From assembly GCA_022606425.2 (NCBI GenBank), contig JAHDVF020001569.1, positions 806,001 through 870,000 of the forward strand: a DNA stretch of 64,000 nucleotides, written 5' to 3'. The DNA is from Lepidostoma basale. Lineage: Eukaryota > Arthropoda > Insecta > Trichoptera > Lepidostomatidae. The notes under the pieces were generated by a model. The model was not told where the DNA came from. It saw nothing but the letters and a program-made list of their open reading frames with translations, and searched no databases. Made by a program: the position numbers and the translations under genes. Below are positions 47,441 through 59,070 of the stretch, piece by piece (position 1 is the first letter of the stretch; every line of letters begins with the position of its first letter).

Positions 47441-48118
47441 AATAAAATATATATATTTTTTTAATTTTCAAACAAACGCTAAAAATATTTTAACACCAGT
47501 TGGCGAAACAGCTGTCTCGAATAATTATAAAAATTGTGATACCATAACAGCGTTTTAATTTTAACAGTCTTTATTTAAACATATATCTCTTTCGTCATCG
47601 TCATTAAATAAAATTCATCAAGAGATTTCGGTATAATAATTATATGTATATTATCTTAAAACTATTGTATGTTTATAAAATAAACAAAAAAGACTTGAGT
47701 AAATTAGTTTTGGTAATTTTTATCGTTGGTTTCTAGGAAAATTCGACGCAAAAACGTTTTTTTTATGCTGTGATCATATTGCTCGCTCGGGCCGTGAATT
47801 CGGGTCACGCCAATACCTGGTGGCGGCAATTAACGGTGAAAATCACTGGAAAAAGTCGCCGATTCCACTTTGGCGCTTAAAAAAATACGTATAATCGCAA
47901 TGGAGCCTGATTGATTGTATATTGTGGTCCGCGAGGAGGCGGCGGCCTACTTGGAGGATTGCTCTATAATCTTCAGACTTCTTCTGAACTCAACACTCGG
48001 TGAACACGAAGAATTAGTCATGACGCAATGTTGTGAAACATTTACCAACACGTCATTTTATATATATTATTACAAAAAAAACTGCTTTTATGACTATTGT
48101 AAACAAACAAATAAAAAC

Positions 48119-48330
48119 TTGCGACCTTCGTGGCAGAGTGGAAAGAACTACAACGACTGTCATACCGAAAATCCCGGGTTCGATTCCCGGCGATGGCTGT
48201 GTGATTATCACACGTGTTTTTGATCTGGTGTAGAATTCACGTCACAATATAATGGCGACAGTTTAGCTACCTCTACAATAGCTAAAAACATTGTATATAT
48301 TTATTGGATTCAAACGACCTGTTTTTTATA
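48119..48330 (+). mobile_element. tRNA-derived SINE, family 1
   Basis: Plus-strand copy: GACCTTCGTGGCAGAGTGGA, then GGTTCGATTCCCGGCGATGG, then GATCTGGTGTAGAATTCACG. A good representative for boxes A and B. Confidence 0.8.
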
Positions 48331-48829
48331 CTCGTATAAAAAAATAACATTAATTTCAAATTGATTTGTACTTCTTAATACTATAATATATTTAAAAAAA
48401 AATCCTGCTAACATAAAATATGTTTAATTAAAAGTATAAAAATAGTATCGTAAATCAATTAGTATAATTGGTTAGTATTAGTATTAAACTAAGAATTAAT
48501 TACCAAGAAAATAGGATGACAAAGAAAAATAATAAAAACATGAGATGGATATGTTTAATTGAATATACAATTATTTTATCTTATCAATAATATTTAGAAA
48601 TAATATGTTTCTTTAAAGTACCTGAATTCGAGTTAATCCAAATGACACTTATAACGCTGTAGTAGAATAATAATAATTTACACTTAAATCACAAAACACG
48701 CCTTAATAAGCGTTAACAATGGGCTATCAAAAGCGACACAAAAGGCGGTAATAAAACTGTTCAATTATCATACAGGCACTGTATAATTTCAGGGAGAGAA
48801 CTTTTGAATAAAATAACAAAAGAGCAAAC

Positions 48830-49500
48830 TTTCGAACGAACAAAGCGGTTGACAGCTCGATTCAAAATACGTTTGCGCGGCAAGGCATACACGACCGCAC
48901 GGCGCGAGAGACTGACGTGTATTGGCTTTGAAAAGTGCGAGACGGCGGCATGGGTTTTCCCTAAAGACAGCTGATAAGGACGAGTGGGGAGGGCGGGCAC
49001 CCTCGAGAGGGGGGGAACAGCCACACGCCTAACTGGAAATACCGACTAAACTGACACCACTACATAAAATAACACCAACAAAGAAACACATAATATTACA
49101 AAATGCGTATAATTCTTTTGAATTTTTTTATTTGGTGCCTTGCTGAATTTATTATTTTGATGCCTCGGGACGCGACGTCTGACCCGAGCGATGTCCTCTT
49201 ATGAAAAACGCAATGAATTATCTTTTTAGGATTAAATGCGCTGTGGTCTAACAGGATGCATTCCAAAATGGTGGCATCTTTGTACGACGATCGGTGTCGA
49301 TGCACTTTCCCTTCCCCGGAGTGATGGTGTCCTGCCGAATGCGTGGAATGTTCTAGAGATATCGCAGGCGACCTTGCCTAAACACAATTCGTTCGTCCAA
49401 AATACTAATACAAAATGTCCGATAAGCCTCTCGTCCATTGTTGGCTTATCGGAGAGCACAATACACATAACAAAGCCGTAAAATTTCAAGAATGTCAATA
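48830..49500. other. GC-richer non-repetitive region, unassigned
   Basis: Unlike its neighbours this stretch shows no known repeat. ORFs of 81 codons (plus, 49236-49481) and 97 codons (minus, 49232-49525) overlap and neither is recognisable. A promoter, a decayed exon or an uncharacterised element are all possible. Confidence 0.25.
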
Positions 49501-49703
49501 ACTCTAAAATAATAAACAACACCACACACGTGAAGCCTATATTTTAAATACACTCTTTTGATTATATACTTGTATAAATTAAAGTAAGACGATAAAAATG
49601 AAATTCTACAATAGATAAAACAACCAATTTGTACAACATTTTGAATGTATACAAATTCTTGTAGACAAATACTGGATTTTATCCATTGCGCATAATTTTT
49701 ATT

Positions 49704-50170
49704 TTATAAGGATTAATTGTATCTTAATTGTATTGATATTGGTATTAATTGTATACCACACATAGCTCTCCATGGAACGCCAAACGGACATCGCCGACCA
49801 GGAAGACCCCCGAAACGGTGGAGAGAATGCTGGAGTTCAGCATCTCAAGAGGACCCGCCTGAAATAACAGACTCCTGAGTCTACCAAAAGGGAAGAAGAA
49901 GAAGAAGAATTTATCTCAATAGAGACGAAGATGTAAATTGTTTTTCTGGGAACAGAATGTGGTGGCCCTAGCATATATACAAGTTCCAAAAAAATGTCAG
50001 ATGTGGTGGTCATAAGAAGGGCGGAATGGGGAATGTTGTTAAACATAAAGCGATCGCTCAACCCAACCAATGACAGGTCATAAGTCATGTAAGCGCCTTG
50101 GCCACCACATTCTGTTCCCAGAAAAACAATTTACATCTTCGTCTCTATTGAGATACAATTAATCCTTATA
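49704..50170. mobile_element. foldback MITE with nested LINE 3' end
   Basis: The ends read ATAAGGATTAATTGTATC and its reverse at 50150. The left arm is interrupted by a (GAA)n-tailed LINE scrap (about 49755-49912). Target-site context around the TIR is TTATA on both sides. Confidence 0.7.
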
Positions 50171-50399
50171 ATAAAAAAAACAATTTGTAATTTAATGATT
50201 TGTAATAGAGTAAGTACTCACTTTATGTTTTAACATAATATCAAATCATAGAAATTAAAGATAAAAAAAAAACAGTAATATTATTCAAATTTCGTTCCAA
50301 ATGTACAAATATAATTCCATTAATACACAAATATTACCCACGCAAATAATACACACATATATTTTGACTGTATATATACTGCAAAAAATGCCTCAATAT

Positions 50400-50990
50400 A
50401 ATGGGTTACGGGTCGGGAGTAATGACTTGGACTTGGATCTTCTGGCTTACAGAGGTTCAGCTCTTGTGGCTACTCCTCTTACGTCTGATGGGAACATTGT
50501 AGGGAGGTAATTTGGTGTGGGTTGTTGGTTTATGCGGGGGCATGATTTGTGTGGCCCGGAGTGTTTCTCTGAAGGAGGATCAATTTTGGGCGATTGTGGC
50601 GGCCGGAGATGATTGGGTCATAATTTGAGAGGTATTTTATTGTGGGGTTGGGATGATAAGGGAGTCCTTTGTAAAAACATTCGGCAAGTTTAAGAATGAA
50701 TTCATCTATCATTGGGATTCCGGATTCTAGGTGCAGTTGTGTGATCCTGGTCCATAAAGACGCACCAAGCAATAAACGGATAGCCTTATTTTGCAGGATT
50801 TGGAGTTTTCGTATGTGACTCGAAGTTGCATAGCCCCAGATTGGGGCTGCATAAGTGAAGATCGGCCTATCGGGAGTTTTTTGTCGGTGCTTAGTTTACT
50901 GTTTCTAGCTAACATTGGGTAGAGGGCTGATATTGCTCTTGACGCAGCTTTGACTTTATTTGGATGTGTGCATCAATTAAGATTGATGTC
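50400..50990 (-). mobile_element. Jockey-like LINE 3' end
   Basis: Minus-strand frames read MLARNSKLSTDKKLPI, then, shifted, LGASLWTRITQLHLESGIPM and FYKGLPYHPNPTIKYLSNYD. A UTR follows with CTTACAGAGGTTCAGCTC on the plus strand. The arrangement is that of Jockey-type RT C termini. UTR copies recur at 1110-1260, 17690-17800, 23530-23590, 36510-36790 and 45385-45445. Confidence 0.7.
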
Positions 50991-51289
50991 ACAACCAAAA
51001 CGTGTCTGCTCAAGTAAAGTGTTGTGAAAACACGATAAAAATGAAGTGTAGATTTGTTTATTCAAATTTGAATCTACAACACAAAATGATGATGAATACA
51101 GAAGAAATTACCATGTAAAATTTGGTAAAGGATCTATAAATAAACATAAAACCTTTCTTAAATATCTGTATTCAACTTAACGTATATAATAAAACAACAT
51201 GTTAATTATATTACAACAGTATTCCATCTATACTATGTATTACATATTATTATTATTATTTTGCTGAAGCGCTCTTTACATCATTACAG

Positions 51290-51470
51290 CATGAGCCAAA
51301 TTGATGTAAATGATATAGCTATTCTATTGATTCTCGTGACATGTGACAGGTAGCTAATCTATCGTCATTTTATTGTCACGTGAATTCTTCACCAGACCAA
51401 AGACAGTGTGAAAATCATGCTGCCATCGCCGGGAATGGAACCCGTGACCTTCTGTGTGGCAGTCAAATAG
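51290..51470 (-). mobile_element. tRNA-derived SINE, family 1, head-damaged
   Basis: The body is intact (GTCACGTGAATTCTTCACCA). The head is broken after the B box region at about 51465. Confidence 0.7.
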
Positions 51471-51944
51471 TTTACCAAATGTCAAATACTGAATTAATAA
51501 TACATAGATGCACCAATGTACTAATTAGAGGCATCATGTACCCACGCCAGACACAATGTCTAATATTTAATTCAATAAACTTGAGATTAAAATTTTTACG
51601 ACATTTTGATGGAATAATGAGACCAATTAGGGTGTACATTTCAGCAAACTCGTACATTTATGGGGTCATCCAGGCATATTCGGACGGTCCTCGAATTACC
51701 AGACTTAATTATTATAGAAACGTGTCCAATTAACGTTAATTTATGAAAAGAAAACTCAAATTGTACTGTGCCAGAGTATTATTAATACCGATGTTAGTTA
51801 TAGGGGCGATTTTGTAATGTAATTTAGCATAATAATAAACCCCCCAAATAACGGTAAATTTAGAAATTAGTATTTTCTAGTAAATGCGGGCTTTTGAAGA
51901 GCCAATTGAACATAATGTCATACAGAGTAAATTACTTCTGACAT

Positions 51945-52218
51945 TTGTTTGTGCATAGACATTGTAATGTCCCTCGTGTATGGAAGTGAAGCTTGGAGCT
52001 GGCAAAAGAAGGATGAAAGCAGGATAAACGCCGTAGAAATGAGATCACTAAGAAAAATGTGCGGGAAAACGTTGTATAATAGAATACCGAACGATGAAAT
52101 AAGAGAGAAATGTAAGGCAGATGATCATGGATAAAATTTAAAAAAAAATATCCCTGAGATGGTTCGGACATATGGAACGAATGGATGAGAGTAGAATGGT
52201 TAAAAAGTTGTACATATG
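51945..52218 (+). mobile_element. (GTTA)n-tail LINE fragment joined to a hairpin element
   Basis: Encodes LVYGSEAWSWQKKDESRINA, SLRKMCGKTLYNRIPND and MERMDESRMVKKLYICS. It then ends abruptly where a Penelope-like hairpin sequence begins near 52220. Confidence 0.65.
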
Positions 52219-52360
52219 CAGCATCGCTGGCATCGACAGACTGGTGGTCACCAGTCTGTCGATGTCAGCGAGCCTGGCGAAACCGGTCGCTGTCGAAATA
52301 AAGACAAAAGTGGAAGTAGTTAAAAAAACATCGCTTTATTTAATTATTATATAAAGTGAT
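52219..52360 (+). mobile_element. Penelope-like hairpin element
   Basis: Core CTGTCGA (52256-52262), stem GTCAG/CTGGC, GAAA (52279-52282), CCGGTC. A 16-bp perfect inverted repeat (52231-52264) precedes it. The downstream AAATAAAGACAAAAGTGGAA is shared with 46190-46330. Confidence 0.65.
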
Positions 52361-52943
52361 CGGTTTTAAATAGTTTTATTAAAATCTCGCAGAATATACA
52401 CATCATTAATTAATTTTATCGTTTAAATGAAATACTGTTAAACGCAAAAGCATTATTATATGATTGGTTTGGTGTTTTTCCTTAGACCGATATAAGCAGA
52501 AATTGTTATATTAAATTAATGTCATTATCTTAAATATTCAGAATATAATAATAATATTAAACTACTAAAGATAAATATTATAGAACTGTAGAAACCAAAT
52601 ACAATAGTCAAAGTTTACAAAAACAATTCCAAGTAACGGAGGAATAACAATAGGCTTCAGACACCTGAATCGTTCTGTAAGATGTACGAGTATATATTTT
52701 TTTTAATGTCGAAACAATAATATAATCTTGAATGTTCAGATAGCATAATACAACAACAATAATTAATTGCTACTGCACACTATCTGGGCGCTTGGTACGC
52801 GTGTAATATTAATAATATGTATTTTATATAGTTAGGTTCAGTTGAATACGAAACGAGATCTTAATAAGGCAATGGCTGGTACGACACGTACGGGTCCAGG
52901 AGGCCAACTTCGCACGTGTGTCGTTGTGGCGGTCCATTAGCCG

Positions 52944-54961
52944 CTATACTACAGCCGTTTGAAACGGAGTCGTGGGGCCATAAATGTCAATAGAAATAGG
53001 GATGGGAAGCCCCAGGACTGTTATCGGTATACGGCTACCTGCTCTCGTGGTGTCGATGAGTCACTATAATGATTTTGTAATGATATGTACGTTATGATAT
53101 GTACGATGAGTCACTAATGATTGGTTTTTACCGAATGCAGTGCTTTTTTGTTATAAATGTGTTTACTGCAATTAAATGAATTCATTCGTGTGTCACCACT
53201 CGTTACGCACTATGGATACTTTATTTTCCAACATTGATTTGAAGAAATTACATGGCGATATTAGCCCTCAAACTCGAACAGTGATTCACAACGTATTCTT
53301 GTTTGTCAATGAATTGAAAAGTGATCCGAATAAAATAGCTTCTCTTAATTTCAACAAACCACGTGAAATGGCCGCGTTTATTTGTGGTGTGAGTAGAGTG
53401 ACAGTGGACCGAATAAAGACTGAATTATTGCAATCAAGCAGCCCCTGTACACCAAGAGCAAATTTTAAGAAACAAGAAACTGTCACCAATATTGACGATT
53501 TTGATAAAAGTGTATTGAAGCGGACTGTAGGTTCATTTTATGATAGTGGAGAGTATCCGTCCGTGGCGAAAATATTAGAAAAATACCGAGAGCAATTACC
53601 TGATTTTAAATGCGGAAAAACTTCGATGAGAACACTCATGAAGGAGATTGGGTTCAAGTATAAGAAAAATGCCGAAGGACGTAAATATTTAATGGAAAGA
53701 ACAGATATTGTTTGTGCCAGAATGGACTTTTTAAGGAAATTGGATTTACTTAGAAGAACTAACGATCAGCGGCCGCGTTTCTATCTGGATGAAACATGGA
53801 TTAATCAAAACCATTCAAGAAAGCGTATGTGGCTTGGAAGCAACGATGAAGGAGGTTTCAAGAATCAGCCTGTAGGAAAAGGTCAAAGATTGATAGTTTG
53901 CCATGCTGGTTCCGCAAGGACTGGCTTTGTTCCAGAAGCGAAGCTAATATTTAAAGCGGTAAAATCGAAGGATGCTGATTATCACACAGAAATGGATGGC
54001 GATACATATATGGCATGGTTTTCCGCATTCCTAAATATACTTGAAGAGCCCTCAGTTATAATCGTCGATAACGCAAGCTATCATTCGATGCAGTTGGAAA
54101 AAATACCCACAAGAAACACAAGGAAAGCCGAGATTCAAGAATGGTTATCAAAAAAAAACATTCAATATTCCAGCAGAGAAATTATAGAAGAGTTAATAAA
54201 AAAAGTAAAAGCCAGTAACCCGCAGAAGGTCTACGCTTTAGACAGTCTGGCAAATGAACGAGGCCACGAAGTAATACGGCTGCCTCCATATCACTGTCAA
54301 TATAACCCAATAGAATTAATTTGGGCACAAGTAAAGGGAGAAGTTGCAAATAATAATAATACATTCAAGATAGCAGATGTTGAAAATCACCTCCACCGAG
54401 CCATCGATAATGTCACAAAAGAAAACTGGGCCAAATGTGTGAGACATGCCGAGGAACTTCAAAACAGTGACCTACAGAAAGCTCTTATTAGAGATCAGGC
54501 GCCGCTTATAATAAATTTGGCAGAAGACACTGATGAAGAAGACTCCGATGAGGATTGATACATTTTTTTGTAATATAAACGGCTCTTTTAAGGGCCACAA
54601 TATGATCTACTTTGTTTTTTATACTTAACTTTCTTTCTGGGTTTATAGACATACGGTATACAAATTTTAAAATTAAACAATTTTTCTGTTTTTACTGGTA
54701 TTTAATTTAGTATCTGGTAGTCACTAATTTCATACTAATTTAAACGCACGTAAAACCCATAAATACAGTTTAATATCAAAACTTTGTTAACTCGTTAAAG
54801 TTTATGAACAAGATACGATAATAAACGTTACTTATCGATATATTTATTTTATTGTTACGCCCATCCCTAAACCGCTCCATAAGACCCGTAAGTGCAAGCG
54901 AGATAGACATAGGGAAATGATTTATGGCCCCAAGACTCACTTCTGAGCGGCTCTAGTATAG
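52944..54961 (+). mobile_element. complete Sailor-like (IS630/Tc1/mariner) DNA transposon
   Basis: Terminal inverted repeats at 52944-52985 and 54920-54961 align over 42 bp without gaps. Outer block CTATACTA, AGCCG, GAGTC and an inner 13-bp TGGGGCCATAAAT are all shared; a 9-bp middle segment differs. A second inverted motif TAGGGATGGG lies just inside (52997-53006 and 54860-54869). The ends fall on TA dinucleotides, as expected for TA target-site duplication. One intact transposase ORF fills most of the interior. The element is not visibly broken. Confidence 0.85.
53176..54558 (+). CDS. DDE transposase, Sailor-like (DD81/82E spacing)
   Basis: An uninterrupted 460-residue ORF. An N-terminal helix-turn-helix-like region (about residues 60-85, PREMAAFICGVSRVTVDRI) would bind the inverted repeats. 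The catalytic triad is D205 (RFYLDETW), D298 (IIVDNASYH) and E380 (CQYNPIELIW). The DETW, DNASYH and YNPIE contexts are those of IS630/Tc1/mariner transposases. The gap between D298 and E380 is 81 residues rather than the usual 34-39, because of an insert containing charged helices. A DD82E spacing is the hallmark described for the Sailor group. The C terminus is acidic (EDTDEEDSDED). M13 (MDTLFSNID) could be the real start. Absence of stops and frameshifts implies recent arrival or selection. Confidence 0.88.
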   Translation: MNSFVCHHSLRTMDTLFSNIDLKKLHGDISPQTRTVIHNVFLFVNELKSDPNKIASLNFNKPREMAAFICGVSRVTVDRIKTELLQSSSPCTPRANFKKQETVTNIDDFDKSVLKRTVGSFYDSGEYPSVAKILEKYREQLPDFKCGKTSMRTLMKEIGFKYKKNAEGRKYLMERTDIVCARMDFLRKLDLLRRTNDQRPRFYLDETWINQNHSRKRMWLGSNDEGGFKNQPVGKGQRLIVCHAGSARTGFVPEAKLIFKAVKSKDADYHTEMDGDTYMAWFSAFLNILEEPSVIIVDNASYHSMQLEKIPTRNTRKAEIQEWLSKKNIQYSSREIIEELIKKVKASNPQKVYALDSLANERGHEVIRLPPYHCQYNPIELIWAQVKGEVANNNNTFKIADVENHLHRAIDNVTKENWAKCVRHAEELQNSDLQKALIRDQAPLIINLAEDTDEEDSDED

Positions 54962-55504
54962 TGTCAACATTTACCGTGCGTCCAGTACCTACCTACCGGG
55001 GTGATAATGTATCGACATAGGTACAATCTTTACACCGAGGAAGTGCAGCGAACAAGATGGCCGAGGCACAGAAAAGGATTTAAACGGGAGATTTATTCAC
55101 GGAATGTTACTCGTTATGGAAGTCACTGGGACAAGGAATCATTATTATGTCGCTTAAAAGGCACTTTTAAGTACTTTGTACATATTAAATGTATACAATA
55201 ATACGTGTAATTGCAAATATTTACGTCAGTGCAAGAATATAAGCGCTGTGAAAAGATTTTAACGAAATTATTAAAAACTGTTATCGGTAAATGGCACAGG
55301 CATGCGCACGTGTAGATGATGGATCCCTCCAGCTATCCCAAGAAAAGATGAAGGGATAGCTGGGTGTCAACTTCCCAAGAGAGGTCAGCCTAACAATAGG
55401 AAAGGACCAAGGGTTTAAAAGGAGCAGAAGAAGATTGAAACATGGATAAAGCCGTATAAGTGCAGCGAGTCAGCGCTGCATAGCAATCTAACGGCTTAGA
55501 ACAT

Positions 55505-55700
55505 AACTAACTAACTAATTAAGCATTACGCCGTCTCCCCGAAGAGGTGGGCAGAAAGGATGAACTGCCACACTTTAACCGATGCGGCACTCCATCCTTC
55601 TCTTTTCGCCCCCGCGGGAGACGCAGTGTGATGGGTTGCGAACTTCATCGCCATCAATAGGCATCTCCCGCGCACATTTTCATCGTCCAACGTCCACAAA
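55505..55700 (-). mobile_element. non-LTR 3' end, (GTTA)n-tail relative
   Basis: Begins TAACTAACTAATTAAGC, then a segment shared with 56082-56255 (TTTTCGCCCCCGCG, GGTGTGATGGGTTGCGAAC type). A divergent 3' end subtype. Confidence 0.5.
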
Positions 55701-55751
55701 ATAAATCTAAAACAAATAATATAAAATTAAAATAATATAACAATTAATGTT

Positions 55752-55990
55752 TTTTTTCCTTGTATACAACAGGTTGTTTGAACCCAAGTACTGTTATACA
55801 CATTATTTTTTTAGCTATTATATTGATGATTCACATGACATGTGATAGGTAACCAATCTATAACCTAATGTCACGTGAATTCTACACTAGACCAAAGAAA
55901 GTGTGACAATCACACTGCCATCACCGGAAATCGAACCCGAGACCTTCGGTATGGAAGTCAGAGCTCTTACCACTCTGCCACGAAGGTGTT
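55752..55990 (-). mobile_element. tRNA-derived SINE, family 1
   Basis: Full-length copy from the ACAACAGGTTGTTTGAACCC tail to the CTCTGCCACGAAGGT head. Confidence 0.78.
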
Positions 55991-56081
55991 CATTTAGATG
56001 GTTGATGGAGGATCCGGACTTTTATAGGGACATATTATTTATATGAAACAATACAATATAATAAATGTAGAATGGGGGTTG

Positions 56082-56255
56082 CTAACTAACTAACTAACTA
56101 ACCATCACGCCGTCTCTCCGAAAGGGAAGGCAGAAAGAATGGACTGCCACGCTTTAATCAATGCGGCTCTCTATCATTCTCTTTTCGCCCCCGCGAGAGA
56201 CGCGGTGTGATGGGTTGCGAACCTCATAGCCAGCAATAGGCATCTCCCAATGGGG
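56082..56255 (-). mobile_element. non-LTR 3' end, (GTTA)n-tail relative
   Basis: Begins GCTAACTAACTAACTAACC and is the same subtype as the copy at 55505. A further scrap near 200-235 (GGAGACGCGGTGTAATT) resembles the inner part. Confidence 0.5.
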
Positions 56256-57077
56256 GTTGCACTTGTCTTATATCAGGATCACTTCATACGAGTGCTAGTA
56301 TTTGATGTCATTTAAATATTTTCCTGTATACTTGTATTTCGCTTACTGGGAATCAATTATTCTTCTAAGAAACAGAATAAAAAATATTTAATATTATTAA
56401 CACAGAATTCGCAGAATGACGGATAATTCTGTATAATCTCAATGAGATACAAAACGGTTGACCGAATCTCGATGGCTTTCGTTCTTCGCAGATCGGAAAT
56501 CGCCCATTCTCAAAACCGATTTAATATGTACAAGCCGATACTGGCATAATCTTTTTTACGTTTTATGGTTCGTTCTTTCGTTCTTTTTATTCTCAGATAA
56601 TTTATTATCGATTCCGAGAACATTTAACATTCGAGGTTGCTGGTTAGGTACCTAACATATGAACATAATCTAAATTAAATCTATAAATACAAGTCAGAAA
56701 TTTATTTCCGTTTGAATGCTAAAATATGTTGTAAATTGATCAAAATGGTAACCGGAAATAATTTATTCCAAAATAAATACATTTATATAAAACATTAATT
56801 TAATTATCTTTGGTGGGGATACAGTTACAAGTAAAAACAAAACGCCCATATTGAATAGATAAAATATGTATAAAAATGAAATTCCAAATATTACTTTATT
56901 CTCCGAGATTTTCATTGCCATGTGATTTCCGATTTTTATTTAAATTTTAAATACTTTACTATTTATTTACGTTTTCGTTTCGTAAAATAAAGAATAAGAT
57001 TAAATGTGTGTAACATATGATTGGAATTAGAATGAATTGAAAAAAAAATAAGCTTACAAACTAATAAAAATTAATAA

Positions 57078-57610
57078 TAAGCTAACAAACTAACCATCAC
57101 ACCGTTTTACCGAAGGGGTAGGCAGAAAGAATGGACTGCCACACGTTTCTTTCCTGACACATTTCTCTCGGTTCCTCAACATTCGTACATCGTGTCATGC
57201 ATGCGCGTCGATTTCTCTGACTCCTCACGTGGCTGACATTCAATGTTTTATTTATTTGATCGTGCCACGTTTTCCTCTATTTCATGTTCCATTTACATCG
57301 TTAACATATAATTTTTTTAGCATTCTTTCTTTCAATGTGTCCAAATCATCTTAATGATCCTTTCATCCTTTTGTTCATAACACCATCATTACATACACTA
57401 TCGTACACAGAGTATTGACACATTCGTCTAAGAGATCTCATTTCTACTGCATTTATTCTACTTTCATCCTTCTTTTACCAGTTCCATGCTTCGCTTGTAC
57501 AAGAACACCATTGTGCACTGCCATTTAAGCTTTTTGGATACGTTTTAGTTTGCGATGACAACTTTTAGTGCACCATTCACTTTGTTGCCTGCCCCAACCC
57601 TTCTTTCAAT
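57078..57610 (-). mobile_element. (GTTA)n-tail LINE 3' fragment, long
   Basis: Starts GCTAACAAACTAACCATCAC and covers the C-terminal region, the MSKDR/GHM and MRSLRR blocks and part of the RT end in reverse. Facing plus-strand pieces lie at 58095-58200 and 58625-59070. Confidence 0.65.
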
Positions 57611-58499
57611 ATACCTCTCCATTCGCCTATCTTTTTATAATTATAATTTATGTGAACGACATGTAATAATGAAAAATAATAATAAAGTTGAACAAAAGCA
57701 TGGAAACAGAACAGTGTTATGCGCAGTATATGTTAGAAGATTGTTATAACTTTAGTACCGTAGCTATACAGTGCTATCAGCAAGTGTGCCAGAAAACAGA
57801 AGACAAGGGATGGAAGAATTTGACAGTCAATTCCGCGATGGTGATCCTAAAGAGATGCGCGAAACAAAGACGATGTCAAGAGGACAAGCGAGACGAGTCG
57901 CACGCGCCAACCAGCTGCGGCAGATATGTCTAATAAAACACTGTCATTTTCATAAACACGCGACATTTTCTAAACAAAGATGGTTACAGAGTCCAACAAG
58001 TCTCATGTGATATGCTCGACCGCTGCAACAAAGGCTGGACAATCTACGCATCGACTATGGCTACAATAATGATAACATTTATTTATATTATGATTACCAT
58101 TACTGCTAATAGAAATACATCGACTGAAGCAAAGATGCCAGTGCACTATGAAGTTCTAGTGCCGACCCTTTGTATGGAAGTGAAGCTTGCAGTTTTTTTT
58201 TTAAAAGACTAAGTTATTTTGTCTTTTCAGGTTAAAATTATTTTTTGTAACATTTCAAAGTTAGGTTGGTTTCTTGTTTCTAAGGGGTACCGGATATTTT
58301 ACTTATTAGTAAAAACATGGGTACCTGATACTAGTAAAAGTATAGAGACTTCATGAGGATAGAAGAAGCAAAGGGAGACTCCTCACACGATGGTCTGACG
58401 ATATATGATAAGAAACACAAGATAGAAATATGTGGACAAGTATAGAGGAGGTTTACAGTATTGATTATGGATAAGGATTTATATCAATGATATTAGAAT

Positions 58500-58632
58500 T
58501 TATTTCAAAATCTTCAATGTGAGCAGAAAATAGCTCATTATTATGAAGAAGGAATCTGGTCGTGTACAGGCTTGAACCCATGTCCCCTGGATCAGGAGCC
58601 AAGCGTTCTATCTCCTAGATCACCGCCTAGAA
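58500..58632 (-). mobile_element. tRNA-derived SINE, family 2
   Basis: The minus-strand head reads CTAGGCGGTGATCTAGGAGA, then GCTTGGCTCCTGATCC, then GGGTTCAAGCC (B-box-like). The tail shares GAAAATAGCTCATTATTATG with the copy at 61455-61575. Confidence 0.6.
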
Positions 58633-59070
58633 GTTGACAGAAGAAGGATGAATGCCGTAGAAATGAGACCACTAAGAAGAATGCGCGGAAAAACAATGTA
58701 TAATAGAATATCTAATGATGAAGAATCAAACGAATTTAAGACGGAAGAATTCGTCCTAAATAAAATTAAGAAAGGGTCACTAAGATGGTTTGGACACATG
58801 TAACGAATGGGTGAGGGAAGAATGGTTAAAAAATATATAAACAAATGTGAATGGAAAAAGAAGTGGATGAAGGCCAAGAAGACATGGCATGACCGAATTA
58901 ATCAAATACTGAAAGGCGGCCATGTTCGAAGTAGGAACAATCGACGAGCGTGCATGTCACGATATGTAGAAGAGTGGCGAGAGTTATGTCAGGATAGTAC
59001 AGTGTGGCGGTCCATCCTCTCTGCCTACCCCTGCGAGGAAACGGCGTGATTGTTAGTTAGTAAGTATTAT
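58625..59070 (+). mobile_element. (GTTA)n-tail LINE 3' fragment
   Basis: Reads the MNAVEMRPLRRMRGKTMYNR block, GSLRWFGHM and NNRRACMSRYVEEWRELCQD, ending AAACGGCGTGATTGTTAGTTAG. A related scrap of the RT end is at 58095-58200 (NTSTEAKMPVHYEVLVPTLC). Confidence 0.65.

Noticed and set aside
57078..59070. Facing (GTTA)n LINE ends as terminal inverted repeats of one 2-kb element
   Set aside because: The interior contains unrelated pieces including part of another copy, and similar pairs elsewhere have very different spacing; independent insertions are simpler.
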